Source: Streptomyces sp. NBC_00162 (GTDB lineage Bacteria; Actinomycetota; Actinomycetes; Streptomycetales; Streptomycetaceae). Taken from it: DNA of 64,000 nt. Location of the stretch: positions 6,076,001-6,140,000 of the forward strand of contig NZ_CP102509.1 in NCBI RefSeq assembly GCF_024611995.1, read 5' to 3'. Shown here in pieces: positions 53,379 through 62,303 of the stretch. Numbering within the stretch: the stretch's first letter is position 1; every line of letters begins with the position of its first letter. The notes beneath the pieces were generated by a model. It saw only the letters and a list, made by a program, of their open reading frames with translations, was not told the DNA's origin and made no database searches. Position numbers and translations under genes: made by a program.

Positions 53379-54128
53379 TTGATCTACGGCGCAATGAAGT
53401 TCTCCATCGGCGGTTCCCTGAAGCTCGCCTTCAGGCCGTGGGTGGAGGGCCTCGAGAACATTCCCGCCGAGGGGCCGGCGATCCTCGCGAGCAACCACCT
53501 GTCCTTCTCCGACTCCTTCTTCCTGCCGGCGGTGCTGGACCGCAAGGTGACCTTCATCGCGAAGGCGGAGTACTTCACCTCCCCGGGAGTCAAGGGCAAG
53601 CTGACGGCCGCCTTCTTCAAGGGCGTCGGCCAGCTCCCGGTGGACCGCTCCGGTGCGCGCGGGGCCGGTGAGGCCGCCATCAAGAGCGGCATCGAGGTCA
53701 TCGAGCGGGGGGAGCTGTTCGGTATCTACCCCGAGGGAACGCGTTCACCCGACGGCCGCCTCTACCGCGGCAAGCCCGGCGGCCTGGCCCGCGTGGCCCT
53801 GGCCACCGGCGCCCCCGTGATCCCGGTGGCGATGATCGACACCGAGAAGATCCAGCCGCCCGGCAAGGTGGTCCCCAAGCTGATGCGCCCCGGGATCCGG
53901 ATCGGCAAGCCGCTGGACTTCAGCCGCTACCACGGCATGGACAGCGACCGCTTCATCCTCCGCTCGGTGACCGACGAGGTCATGTACGAGATCATGAAGC
54001 TGTCCGGCCAGGAGTACGTGGACATCTACGCGACGGCGGCCAAGCGCCAGATCGCCGACGCCGAAAAGGCCGCCGCCAAGGCCGAGAAGGCCGAAAAGGC
54101 CGAGAACGCCGAAGGCAAGGCGGAGTAG
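53379..54128 (+). CDS. lysophospholipid acyltransferase (PlsC-like)
   Basis: A 249-residue acyltransferase: motif I SNHLSFSDSFF (NHxxxxD), motif II KLTAAFFKGVGQLPVDRSG, motif III GIYPEGTRSPDG, motif IV PVIPVAMIDT. It makes phosphatidic acid from lysophosphatidate. The last 25 residues are a repetitive Lys/Glu/Ala coil (EKAEKAENAEGK). TTG at 53379 after AGGAAGG; ATG 53394 is an alternative. Upstream of the sensor kinase. Confidence 0.9.
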   Translation: MIYGAMKFSIGGSLKLAFRPWVEGLENIPAEGPAILASNHLSFSDSFFLPAVLDRKVTFIAKAEYFTSPGVKGKLTAAFFKGVGQLPVDRSGARGAGEAAIKSGIEVIERGELFGIYPEGTRSPDGRLYRGKPGGLARVALATGAPVIPVAMIDTEKIQPPGKVVPKLMRPGIRIGKPLDFSRYHGMDSDRFILRSVTDEVMYEIMKLSGQEYVDIYATAAKRQIADAEKAAAKAEKAEKAENAEGKAE

Positions 54129-54161
54129 CGACGGGCGTACCGCCCGCGGGGGGTGGGGGAG

Positions 54162-55373
54162 ATGGCGAAACGCGAACGCGTCGTACGGATGTCGGTCGAG
54201 CAGCCGCTCTGGCGCGCCCTGACGGCGTACCGGCTGCTGACCATGCTCTACGCGGTGGGGCTGTTCGCCGCCGCCTACAAGAGGTTCGACCGCCCGGAGA
54301 TAGCGGCGGGCTACCTCGCCGTCCTCGTGGTCTGGACCCTCGCCACCCACCGCAAGGTGGCGAACGCCACCAGCTGCACCAAGCGCTTCCTCGGCGCCGA
54401 CCTCACGGTCGCCGTCGTCGGGATCCTGCTCACCCCGCTCGCCGACACCGCCGAGCGGATCGCCGGCGGCGGCCCCACCCTCCCCAGCATCTGGACCGCG
54501 GGCTCGGTCCTCGCCTTCGCCATCAAGGGCGGCTGGCGCTGGGCCGGCTTCGCCTCCACCTTCGTGGCCGCGGCCAACATCCTCATCCACGGCGGCGAGC
54601 CCACCCGGGACACCCTGCACAACGTCCTCCTGGTCTGGGTCGCCTCGATAGCGATCGGCTACGTCGTCGAGGTGGCCAGGGCCAGTGAGGCCACCCTCGC
54701 CCGCGCCCTGGAGATCGAGGCGGCCACCCGCGAGCGCGAGCGCCTCGCCCGCGACATCCACGACGGGGTCCTCCAGGTCCTCGCCATGGTCCAGCGGCGC
54801 GGCACCGAACTGGGCGGCGAAGCCGCCGAGCTGGGCCGGATGGCCGGGGAACAGGAGGTGGCGCTGCGCACGCTGGTATCCAGCGGGCTGGTGCACCCCT
54901 CCCGGGTCTCCCGCGACGAGTCGCGGGGCGCGCTGGTGGACGCGTACGAGGTGGACGAGCCCGGCGCGGACGAAGGCGAGCTGGACCTGCGCACGCTGCT
55001 CGCCCAGCACGCCGGGTGCAGCGTGAGCTTCGCCGAACCGGGCACCCCGGTGCCGCTGCCGGTGCCGGCGGCGAAGGAGCTGGCCGCGGCCGTCGGCGCC
55101 GCCCTCGACAACGTGCGCAAGCACGCCGGGGAAGGGGCCCGTGCCTGGATCCTGCTCGAGGACTGGGGCGACGAGGTGATCGTGACCGTCCGGGACGACG
55201 GCCCGGGCATTCCGGCGGGCAGGCTCGACCAGGCGGAGGGCGAGGGCCGGATGGGAGTGGCCCTGTCCATCCGCGGCCGGCTGCGTGACCTCGGCGGCAG
55301 CGCCGAGCTGGTGTCCGTCCCCGGGCAGGGCACCGAGGTGGAACTGAAAGTACCGAGGGGGAGGACCCAGTGA
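54162..55373 (+). CDS. macS: MacS-like sensor histidine kinase
   Basis: A 403-residue membrane kinase of the NarX/DesK-like type. N-terminal six hydrophobic segments (25-170) form the sensor; the dimerisation box ERERLARDIHDGVLQVLAM has the phospho-His at about 200; the HATPase domain shows AALDNVRKHAG (N box) and VTVRDDGPGIPAG (G1). The gene order (plsC-like, this pair, pfkA, and glkA nearby) matches S. coelicolor macS/macR, described as controlling morphogenesis and actinorhodin production. ATG 54162 after GGGGGAG. Stop overlaps macR. Confidence 0.88.
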   Translation: MAKRERVVRMSVEQPLWRALTAYRLLTMLYAVGLFAAAYKRFDRPEIAAGYLAVLVVWTLATHRKVANATSCTKRFLGADLTVAVVGILLTPLADTAERIAGGGPTLPSIWTAGSVLAFAIKGGWRWAGFASTFVAAANILIHGGEPTRDTLHNVLLVWVASIAIGYVVEVARASEATLARALEIEAATRERERLARDIHDGVLQVLAMVQRRGTELGGEAAELGRMAGEQEVALRTLVSSGLVHPSRVSRDESRGALVDAYEVDEPGADEGELDLRTLLAQHAGCSVSFAEPGTPVPLPVPAAKELAAAVGAALDNVRKHAGEGARAWILLEDWGDEVIVTVRDDGPGIPAGRLDQAEGEGRMGVALSIRGRLRDLGGSAELVSVPGQGTEVELKVPRGRTQ

Positions 55374-56041
55374 GCGAGTTGCACGAGATCAAGGTGATGG
55401 TCGTCGACGACCATCCGATGTGGCGGGACGCGGTCGCCCGCGACCTGGCCGCCGCCGGCTTCGACCTGGTGGCCACCGCCGGGGACGGCGCCGAGGCGGT
55501 GCGCCGGGCCCGCGCCGTCACCCCCCACGTCCTGGTCCTCGACCTCAACCTCCCCGGCATGCCCGGGGTCCAGGTCTGCAAGGAGCTGGTGGGGGCCAAC
55601 CCCGCCCTGCGGGTCCTCGTCCTGTCGGCCAGCGGTGAGCACGCGGACGTCCTGGAGGCGGTGAAGTCCGGTGCGACCGGCTACCTGATGAAGTCCGCCG
55701 GTGCCCAGGAGCTGATCGACGCGGTCCGCCGCACGGCGGCCGGCGATCCGGTGTTCACCCCGGGCCTGGCCGGGCTGGTGCTCGGCGAGTACCGGCGCCT
55801 CGCCACCGACCCGGCGCCGGCCGCCTCCGACGACGCGAAGGCACCGCAACTGACCGACCGGGAGACCGAGGTGCTGCGGCTGGTGGCCAAGGGGCTCTCG
55901 TACAAGCAGATCGCGGAGCGGCTGGTCATCTCCCACCGCACGGTGCAGAACCACGTCCAGAACACCCTGGGCAAACTCCAGCTGCACAACCGCGTGGAGC
56001 TCGTCCGGTACGCGATCGAGCGGGGCCTCGACGACGCGTAG
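55370..56041 (+). CDS. macR: MacR-like NarL-family response regulator
   Basis: A 223-residue regulator. Receiver: Asp pair in VMVVDDHPM, phospho-Asp 58 in LVLDLNLPG, Lys 108 in GYLMKSAG. HTH (150-215): LTDRETEVLRLVAKGLSYKQIAE and SHRTVQNHVQNTLGKLQLHNR. GTG start overlapping the macS stop (GTGA), so the pair is co-translated. The S. coelicolor MacR is reported to bind a TGAGTAC-type palindrome; I found no copy in this window. Confidence 0.9.
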   Translation: MSELHEIKVMVVDDHPMWRDAVARDLAAAGFDLVATAGDGAEAVRRARAVTPHVLVLDLNLPGMPGVQVCKELVGANPALRVLVLSASGEHADVLEAVKSGATGYLMKSAGAQELIDAVRRTAAGDPVFTPGLAGLVLGEYRRLATDPAPAASDDAKAPQLTDRETEVLRLVAKGLSYKQIAERLVISHRTVQNHVQNTLGKLQLHNRVELVRYAIERGLDDA

Positions 56042-56186
56042 CCGGTGGCGTCGGTCGTACTTACTTCCTCGTACGAGTGAACGGGCGTACGCAACGCCCC
56101 GTAATTCCGCCCGAATTGACTCTTCCAGACCTCTCGCTGTGACCTGGGTCACCACTAGCGTGGCCGTCATGGCGAAGGGAGATTCA

Positions 56187-57215
56187 ATGAAGGTCGGAGT
56201 GCTGACCGGCGGCGGCGACTGCCCCGGGCTCAACGCGGTGATCAGGGCCGTCGTCCGCAAGGGCGAGCAGGAGTACGGCTACGGGTTCATCGGATTCAAG
56301 GACGGCTGGCGGGGCGCGGTCGAAGGGGCCACGGTCCCCCTCGACATCCCCGCCGTCCGCGGGATCCTGCCCCGGGGCGGCACCATCCTCGGGTCCTCGC
56401 GCACCAACCCGTTCAAGACGGAGAACGGCGTCCGCGGCATCAAGGAAAACCTCGCCAAGTACGAGGTGGACGCGCTCATCGCGATCGGCGGCGAGGACAC
56501 CCTCGGGGTCGCGGCCAAGCTGTACGAGGAGTACGGCATCCCCTGCGTCGGCGTGCCGAAGACCATCGACAACGACCTCTCCGCGACGGACTACACCTTC
56601 GGCTTCGACACCGCCGTCGGCATCGCGACCGAGGCCATCGACCGGCTGCACACCACGGCCGAGTCGCACATGCGGGTCCTGGTCGTCGAGGTGATGGGCC
56701 GGCACGCCGGCTGGATCGCCCTGCACTCGGGGCTCGCGGGCGGCGCCAACGTCATCCTCATCCCGGAACAGCGCTTCGACATCGACCAGGTCTGTGCCTG
56801 GGTGACCTCCCGGTTCAAGGCGAGCTACGCGCCGATTGTGGTGGTCGCGGAAGGCGCGATGCCCACGGACGGGGAGCTGGTCCTCAAGGACGCCACCAAG
56901 GACTCCTTCGGGCACGTCCGGCTGTCGGGCGTGGGTGAGTGGCTGGCCAAGGAGATCGAGGCGCGGACCGGGAAGGAGGCCCGTACGACGGTGCTCGGGC
57001 ACATCCAGCGGGGCGGTACGCCGAGCGCCTTCGACCGGTGGCTGGCGACCCGCTTCGGCCTGCACGCGATCGACGCGGTGCGCGACGGGGACTTCGGCAA
57101 GATGGTCGCCCTCAAGGGGACGGACATCGTGCGGGTGCCGATCGCCGAGGCCACGGCGAGGCTGAAGACGGTGGACCCGGCGCTGTACAAGGAGGTCGGG
57201 GTCTTCTTCGGCTGA
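56187..57215 (+). CDS. pfkA: ATP-dependent 6-phosphofructokinase
   Basis: A 342-residue phosphofructokinase. GGGDCPGLNAVIRA (ATP site), LIAIGGEDTLGVA, PKTIDNDLSATDYTFGFDTA with catalytic Asp, and VVEVMGRHAGWIA. GGED, with Asp rather than Gly after Glu, is typical of actinobacterial forms. It makes fructose 1,6-bisphosphate in glycolysis. Start ATG 56187 after AAGGGAG; ATG 56169 lacks a site. Downstream of macR. Confidence 0.93.
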   Translation: MKVGVLTGGGDCPGLNAVIRAVVRKGEQEYGYGFIGFKDGWRGAVEGATVPLDIPAVRGILPRGGTILGSSRTNPFKTENGVRGIKENLAKYEVDALIAIGGEDTLGVAAKLYEEYGIPCVGVPKTIDNDLSATDYTFGFDTAVGIATEAIDRLHTTAESHMRVLVVEVMGRHAGWIALHSGLAGGANVILIPEQRFDIDQVCAWVTSRFKASYAPIVVVAEGAMPTDGELVLKDATKDSFGHVRLSGVGEWLAKEIEARTGKEARTTVLGHIQRGGTPSAFDRWLATRFGLHAIDAVRDGDFGKMVALKGTDIVRVPIAEATARLKTVDPALYKEVGVFFG

Positions 57216-57283
57216 ACGGCGACGCGGACCCATGGGTCGTATGGTGACAAACGGCCCATGGGGGACGACGTACGGGAGCGAGC

Positions 57284-58279
57284 GTGGAGATCCTGGCATT
57301 CGGTGTGACCGCCGACGAGCGGCCGCTCCTGGAGCGCGCCTTCGCGGGGCAGCACGAGGTGCGCTGCCTCGACGTCTTCATGAGAGAGGACACCGCGCCC
57401 ATCGCGGCCGGCTACGAGATCGTCTCCTCCAGCGTGAACGCGGACCTGAACGGCCGGGTGCTGCGGACCCTGGCGGCGGGCGGGACGAAGCTGATCGCCC
57501 AGCGCTCCACGGGCTTCAACAACATCGACCTGGACGTGGCCCGGCAGCTGGGCATGACGGTCAGCCGGGTCTCGTACTACTCGCCCTACTCGGTGGCCGA
57601 GTTCGCGTGGACCCTGGCGATGGCCGTGAACCGGCGCATCGTCCGGGCCTCGAACCGGACCCGGGACTTCGACTTCCGGCTGAACGGGCTGATGGGCCGG
57701 GACATGCGCGGCCGGACGGTGGGCGTGCTCGGCACCGGCAAGATCGGCGAGGCGTTCACCCGGATCGCACACGGCTTCGGGATGAACCTGCTGGGCTGGG
57801 ACGTCGCGCACAACCCGGCGTGCGTGGAGCTCGGCATGAAGTACGTGGACAAGGATGAGCTGCTCGCCTCCTCGGACCTGGTCAGCCTGCACGTACCGCT
57901 GCTGGAGTCCACCCACCACATCATCGACTCGGCAGCGCTGCGGCTGATGCGGGACGACGCGATCCTGGTGAACTCCAGCCGCGGCGGGCTGGTGGACACG
58001 GACGCGCTGGTCGCGGAGCTGCGGGCGGGCCGCTTCGCCGGGGTCGGCCTCGACGTCTACGAGGCCGAGGCCGGGGTGTTCTTCCTGGACAAGTCCCTGG
58101 AACCCGTCGAGGACGACACCCTGGCCCGGCTCGTCACGTTCCCGCACGTGGTGGTGACCTCGCACCAGGCGTACTACACGACGGACGCGGTGGGCCAGAT
58201 CATCGACACCACCGTCGCCAACGTCGCCGATTACCTGGCCGGCCGCCGCTCCGAGAACACCCTCGTCCCGGCTCCGTAG
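57284..58279 (+). CDS. D-2-hydroxyacid dehydrogenase (D-lactate dehydrogenase-like)
   Basis: A 331-residue NAD-dependent dehydrogenase. Rossmann motif GVLGTGKIGEAF near 147, catalytic Arg in NSSRGGLVDTDAL, Glu in LDVYEAEAGVFF, His in VVVTSHQAYYT. The sequence is closest in style to LdhA-type D-lactate dehydrogenases. GTG 57284. Its 3' end overlaps the convergent anthranilate synthase gene by 49 bases. Confidence 0.92.
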   Translation: MEILAFGVTADERPLLERAFAGQHEVRCLDVFMREDTAPIAAGYEIVSSSVNADLNGRVLRTLAAGGTKLIAQRSTGFNNIDLDVARQLGMTVSRVSYYSPYSVAEFAWTLAMAVNRRIVRASNRTRDFDFRLNGLMGRDMRGRTVGVLGTGKIGEAFTRIAHGFGMNLLGWDVAHNPACVELGMKYVDKDELLASSDLVSLHVPLLESTHHIIDSAALRLMRDDAILVNSSRGGLVDTDALVAELRAGRFAGVGLDVYEAEAGVFFLDKSLEPVEDDTLARLVTFPHVVVTSHQAYYTTDAVGQIIDTTVANVADYLAGRRSENTLVPAP

Positions 58280-60144
58280 GCCATGACCCCCGTCAGGAGC
58301 TCGCGCAGCAGGTCCGCGCCGCGCAGGGTGAGGACGGACTCCGGGTGGAACTGGACCCCCGCGAAGCCGGCCGCGGCGGAGCGGATGGCGTGGACCTCGC
58401 CCGTGGCGGGGTCGCGGGAGACCTCGACACCCCGCGCGGCGAGGTCAGCGGCCGCGGCGTCGTCGCAGCGCGCGGTGTAGGTGTTGTAGAACCCGACCAC
58501 CTCCTGCTCCCCGAACAGGTCGATCCGGGTCTGTGCCCCCTGCGCCGGTTCCGCCTTGCGGACCAGCGGGAGCCCGAGTTCGGCCGCCAGCAGCTCGTGG
58601 CCCAGGCAGATCCCGACCAGCCCCTGCCGGTGCCCCGCCAGCAGATCGCCGGCCAGCCCGCGCAGCATCCGCATCTTCGGGTCCTCCGCGTCCGCCGGGT
58701 TCCCCGGGCCCGGGCCCAGCACGACCGGCCCGTCCCAGGCCAGGGCCGCCGCCCGCAGTCCCGGGTCGTCGTAGCGGCGTACGGTCACCTCCAGCCCGGC
58801 CACCCGCAGCACGTGAGCCAGCATCGCGGTGAAGGTGTCCTCGCCGTCCACCACCAGCGCGTGGCCGGTCAGCGCGGCCGGCTGCTCCTGCATGCGCAGC
58901 CAGAAGGGAGCCAGGTCCGCCCGCCGGGCCGCCAGGGCCGCCCGCACCCGGGGATCGTCCGCCAGCCGCGCCCCCTCGAAGGCCGGGCGGGGCGCCGCCG
59001 CCCGAACGCCCAGCGCCGCCAGCACCCCTGCCACCTTCGCGTGCGTCTCCGCCACCTCGCCCGCCGGATCGGAGTGCCGTACGAGGGTGGCGCCGACCGG
59101 CACCCGCAGCACCCCGTCCCCGTCGATGTCGGCGGTGCGGATCAGGATGGGGGAGTCCAGCGTCTGCGCCCCGGCGGCGTCGAGTCCGAGCAGGGCCAGC
59201 GCTCCCGCGTAGTAGCCGCGGCCGCCGGTCTCGTACCGCTCGATCACCCGGCAGGCGTTCTGCACCGGCGAGCCGGTCACCGTCGCCGCGAACATCGTCT
59301 CCCGCAGCACCTCCCGCACGTCCAGCGAGGACCGGCCGCGCAGCTCGTACTCGGTGTGCGCGAGGTGGGACATCTCCTTCAGCCGGGGCCCGACGACGAC
59401 CCCGCCCATGTCGCCGACGGTGCACATCATCTTGAGCTCCTCGTCGACCACCATCGACAGCTCCTCGGTCTCCTTGCGGTCGCCGAGGAAGGAGAGGAGC
59501 GACTCGGCCGTCGGGCCCCCGGCGGGATACCGGTAGGTGCCGCTGATCGGGTTCATCACCACCGTGCCGCCCGACATCCGTACGTGGACCTCCGGGCTGG
59601 CCCCGACCAGCGTGCTCCCGCCCGTGTGGACGACGTAGGTCCAGTACGCGCCCCGCTCGCCGAGCAGGAGCCGCCGGAACAGGGCGAGGGCGTCGGCCCG
59701 GCCGAAGCCGTCGATCCGGCCCTCGTAGGTGCGCCGGATGACGAAGTTGGCGCCCTCCCCGCGCCCGATCTCGTCCCGGATGACGCGTTCGACGGTGTCC
59801 GCGTACGCGGCGTCGGGGACGTCGAAGCCGCCGCCCTCGACCCGGACCCGGTGGGCGGGCAGGGCGTCCAGCGCCTCGGCGAGCGGGATCTCGTACGCCT
59901 CCTCGGCGACCAGCACGCTCAGTGGCGTGCCGTCGTCGCGTACGTCGAATCCGCGCTCCCGGATCTGCCGGAAGGGGACCAGGGCGAGGGTGGGCAGCTC
60001 TCCGACGGGCAGGTCGGCGAGGCGCTCGGCCTCATGGACCGCGCCGAGCAGCACCTCGACGGTGTCGTGGTCGCGGCCGGGCGTCCGCCGGCGCAGCAGG
60101 GCGAACGGCGGGCAGGAGTCGTCGAGCAGTCGGCTGAGGTTCAT
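58231..60144 (-). CDS. trpEG: fused anthranilate synthase (TrpE-TrpG)
   Basis: A 637-residue fusion. Residues 1-420 are the chorismate-binding component I (FVIRRTYEGRIDGF, GASPEVHVRMSGG, MNPISGTYRYPAGG, TVTGSPVQNA). Residues 435-620 are the glutamine amidotransferase: VVLGPGPGNP, nucleophile Cys in VGICLGHELLA, His-Glu in VQFHPESVLT. It turns chorismate into anthranilate, the first step to tryptophan. Start ATG 60144 (MNLSRLL). It follows a Trp leader peptide and attenuator hairpin. The end overlaps the dehydrogenase gene. Confidence 0.93.
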   Translation of the reverse strand: MNLSRLLDDSCPPFALLRRRTPGRDHDTVEVLLGAVHEAERLADLPVGELPTLALVPFRQIRERGFDVRDDGTPLSVLVAEEAYEIPLAEALDALPAHRVRVEGGGFDVPDAAYADTVERVIRDEIGRGEGANFVIRRTYEGRIDGFGRADALALFRRLLLGERGAYWTYVVHTGGSTLVGASPEVHVRMSGGTVVMNPISGTYRYPAGGPTAESLLSFLGDRKETEELSMVVDEELKMMCTVGDMGGVVVGPRLKEMSHLAHTEYELRGRSSLDVREVLRETMFAATVTGSPVQNACRVIERYETGGRGYYAGALALLGLDAAGAQTLDSPILIRTADIDGDGVLRVPVGATLVRHSDPAGEVAETHAKVAGVLAALGVRAAAPRPAFEGARLADDPRVRAALAARRADLAPFWLRMQEQPAALTGHALVVDGEDTFTAMLAHVLRVAGLEVTVRRYDDPGLRAAALAWDGPVVLGPGPGNPADAEDPKMRMLRGLAGDLLAGHRQGLVGICLGHELLAAELGLPLVRKAEPAQGAQTRIDLFGEQEVVGFYNTYTARCDDAAAADLAARGVEVSRDPATGEVHAIRSAAAGFAGVQFHPESVLTLRGADLLRELLTGVMAYGAGTRVFSERRPAR

Positions 60145-60205
60145 TCGCAGGGGCGTCCTTCCGGTGGGAGGAGCGGCCCCGCCCGGACGGTGTCCTTGCA
60201 CCGAA

Positions 60206-60238
60206 CGCGGAAGGCCGCCCCTCGGGGCGGCCTTCGCG
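60206..60238 (-). terminator. trp attenuator terminator hairpin
   Basis: On the minus strand, GGGGCGGCCTT (60224-60234) pairs with AAGGCCGCCCC (60211-60221) with a minimal loop; the stem extends past a bulge through CGC/GCG to 60206-60238. It lies between the Trp leader peptide and trpEG and should stop transcription when tryptophan is plentiful. Confidence 0.75.
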
Positions 60239-60250
60239 TCGGTCGTGTCT

Positions 60251-60319
60251 TCAGGTACGCGCGAGGAGTGGGCCGCCGGGAGCGGGCCACCACCAGTTCT
60301 GGTTCGAGTACGCGTACAT
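60251..60319 (-). CDS. trpL: trp leader peptide
   Basis: A 22-codon frame, ATG 60319-60317 to TGA 60253-60251. It begins MYAYSNQN and has three Trp codons in a row (residues 9-11: WWW), then PAPGG. Its placing, 100 bases before trpEG and just before a GC-rich hairpin, is that of a transcription attenuator like those of Streptomyces trpE. The remaining 340-base gap toward aroH holds no other gene; both promoters must be there. Confidence 0.88.
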   Translation of the reverse strand: MYAYSNQNWWWPAPGGPLLART

Positions 60320-60484
60320 GCTGCGCACCTTAGCCCAGAACGGCTCCCGGGCGGTGTATGTGTCTCAGGGCGCGGAATGACCATGGATTCCGGATTTTCG
60401 GGCCTCGTCAACCTTCGAGCCGCTTCTGTCTCATCAGGTGGTCGCAAGGCTGGACAGGCCGAATGACGCCGTAATGTGTACGAG

Positions 60485-61840
60485 GTGACCGTGAACGCTG
60501 AAAACCAAGCCCCCGCCGCCAAGGCGACCTGGCGAGACCTTCCCGCGGCGCAGCAGCCTTCGTACCCCGATGCCGAGGCTCTGCGCGCTGTCGTCGCGGA
60601 CCTCGAGTCGTATCCTCCCCTCGTTTTCGCCGGTGAGTGCGACCAGCTGCGCGCCCGTCTGGGAGCCGTCGCCAAGGGCGAGGCGTTCCTCCTTCAGGGT
60701 GGCGACTGCGCCGAGGCCTTCGACGCCGTGTCCGCCGACCACATCCGCGCCAAGCTGAAGACGCTGCTCCAGATGAGCGCCGTCCTGACGTACGCGGCCT
60801 CCGTGCCCGTCGTCAAGGTCGGCCGCATCGCGGGCCAGTACTCCAAGCCGCGCTCCAAGGACACCGAGACCCGCGACGGCATCACCCTGCCGACCTACCG
60901 CGGCGACTCCGTCAACGGCTTCGCCTTCACCGAAGAGGCCCGGATCCCGGACCCCGAGCGGCTCAAGCGCATGTACCACGCGTCGGCCTCGACGCTGAAC
61001 CTGGTGCGCGCCTTCACCACCGGTGGTTACGCCGACCTGCGCCAGGTGCACGCCTGGAACCAGGACTTCGTGAAGTCCTCCCCGTCCGGGCAGCGCTACG
61101 AGCAGCTCGCGCGGGAGATCGACAACGCGCTGAACTTCATGAAGGCCTGTGGCACCGACCCGGCCGAGTTCAAGGCCGTCGAGTTCTACTCGAGCCACGA
61201 GGCGCTGCTGCTCGACTACGAGGGTGCGCTGACCCGCACCGACTCGCGGACCGGCAGGCTGTACGACACCTCGGGCCACATGGTCTGGGTCGGTGAGCGC
61301 ACCCGCCAGCTGGACCACGCGCACATCGAGTTCTGCTCGCAGATCGCCAACCCGCTCGGCATCAAGCTCGGCCCCACCACCACGGTGGACGAGGCGCTGA
61401 CGTACATCGACCGCCTGGACCCCGAGCGCGAGCCGGGCCGGCTGACCTTCGTCGTCCGCATGGGCGCCGACAAGGTCCGCGACAAGCTCCCCGAGCTGGT
61501 CGAGAAGGTCACCGCCTCGGGCGCGACCGTCGCCTGGGTCACCGACCCGATGCACGGCAACACCTTCGAGGCGGCCTCCGGCCACAAGACGCGCCGTTTC
61601 GACGACGTGCTCGACGAGGTCAAGGGCTTCTTCGAGGTCCACAAGGGTCTCGGCACCCACCCGGGCGGCATCCACGTCGAGCTCACCGGTGACGACGTCA
61701 CCGAGTGCGTGGGCGGCGGCGACGAGATCTTCGTCGACGACCTGCACCAGCGCTACGAGACGGCCTGCGACCCGCGGCTCAACCGCAGCCAGTCCCTGGA
61801 CCTGGCGTTCCTGGTCGCCGAGATGTACCGCGACCAGTAG
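60485..61840 (+). CDS. aroH: 3-deoxy-7-phosphoheptulonate synthase, class II
   Basis: A 451-residue plant-type DAHP synthase, the first step of the shikimate pathway. Metal and substrate segments: FLLQGGDCAEAFD, RIAGQYSKPRS, THPGGIHVELTGDDVTECVGG, DPRLNRSQSLDLA. Start GTG 60485 (VTVNAEN) by resemblance to Streptomyces proteins; GTG 60476 or 60491 are alternatives. It is divergent from trpEG, so aromatic entry and Trp branch are side by side. Confidence 0.94.
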   Translation: MTVNAENQAPAAKATWRDLPAAQQPSYPDAEALRAVVADLESYPPLVFAGECDQLRARLGAVAKGEAFLLQGGDCAEAFDAVSADHIRAKLKTLLQMSAVLTYAASVPVVKVGRIAGQYSKPRSKDTETRDGITLPTYRGDSVNGFAFTEEARIPDPERLKRMYHASASTLNLVRAFTTGGYADLRQVHAWNQDFVKSSPSGQRYEQLAREIDNALNFMKACGTDPAEFKAVEFYSSHEALLLDYEGALTRTDSRTGRLYDTSGHMVWVGERTRQLDHAHIEFCSQIANPLGIKLGPTTTVDEALTYIDRLDPEREPGRLTFVVRMGADKVRDKLPELVEKVTASGATVAWVTDPMHGNTFEAASGHKTRRFDDVLDEVKGFFEVHKGLGTHPGGIHVELTGDDVTECVGGGDEIFVDDLHQRYETACDPRLNRSQSLDLAFLVAEMYRDQ

Positions 61841-61861
61841 GGATCAGTAAGTAGCTTCGTA

Positions 61862-61904
61862 CGACAGTGGGGCGCGGATCGATGTGATCCGCGCCCCACT
61901 GTCG
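61862..61904 (+). terminator. terminator after aroH
   Basis: A perfect 19-bp stem (61862-61880 with 61886-61904) with a 5-base GATGT loop. Followed by CATGAGGGGC. Confidence 0.9.
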
Positions 61905-61916
61905 CATGAGGGGCTT

Positions 61917-61961
61917 TTAGGGTTGCCTAACTTTGGGTACGGTTAGGTAAGCCTCACCGAA
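61917..61961 (+). promoter_or_regulatory. two IdeR/DmdR-type iron boxes before bfd
   Basis: TTAGGTAAGCCTCACCGAA (61943-61961) matches the DtxR/IdeR consensus TTAGGTTAGGCTAACCTAA at 15 of 19 positions, and TTAGGGTTGCCTAACTTTG (61917-61935) at 12. They overlap the expected promoter of bfd, so iron-loaded DmdR1 should repress it. Confidence 0.75.
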
Positions 61962-62004
61962 TAGGGGATGGCTCGCCGAACCACCGCCCAGGGAGGTGAA
62001 CCGC

Positions 62005-62280
62005 GTGTACGTCTGCTCTTGCTTCGGGATCACCGACAAGCAGGTCAAGGACCACGCGGCCGCCGGGGCCTGCACCCCGCGCCAGATCGCCTCGGCCACC
62101 AAGGCCGGCACCGAATGCGGTTCCTGTGTGCGCGCCATCCAGGGCATCCTCGGCCGCGGTGCGTGCCCGCGCCGGGAGCTGATGGAGAAGGGTAACGCGG
62201 CGGCCGTGCTCGCCGCCGACGTGTCGCCCGCGACTGCTCCCGTTCCCTCGCTCGAGCCCGTGCTCGCGGAAGCCGCCTAG
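62005..62280 (+). CDS. bfd: bacterioferritin-associated ferredoxin (Bfd-like 2Fe-2S protein)
   Basis: A 91-residue protein starting VYVCSCFGITDKQVKDH, with CSC near the start and CGSC in TKAGTECGSCVRAIQ, the four cysteines of Bfd that bind a 2Fe-2S cluster. It releases iron from bacterioferritin by donating electrons. GTG 62005 with GGGAGGTGA six bases upstream. The last 30 residues are a Pro/Ala-rich tail. Convergent with bfr, two iron boxes upstream. Confidence 0.9.
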   Translation: MYVCSCFGITDKQVKDHAAAGACTPRQIASATKAGTECGSCVRAIQGILGRGACPRRELMEKGNAAAVLAADVSPATAPVPSLEPVLAEAA

Positions 62281-62303
62281 CCCACGCCCGGTCCGGCGTC
62301 CGG

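Noticed and set aside
56042..56186. Palindrome CTCGTACGAG before pfkA as a MacR site
   Set aside because: It does not match the TGAGTAC-type consensus that I recall for MacR and short palindromes of this kind are common in such DNA.
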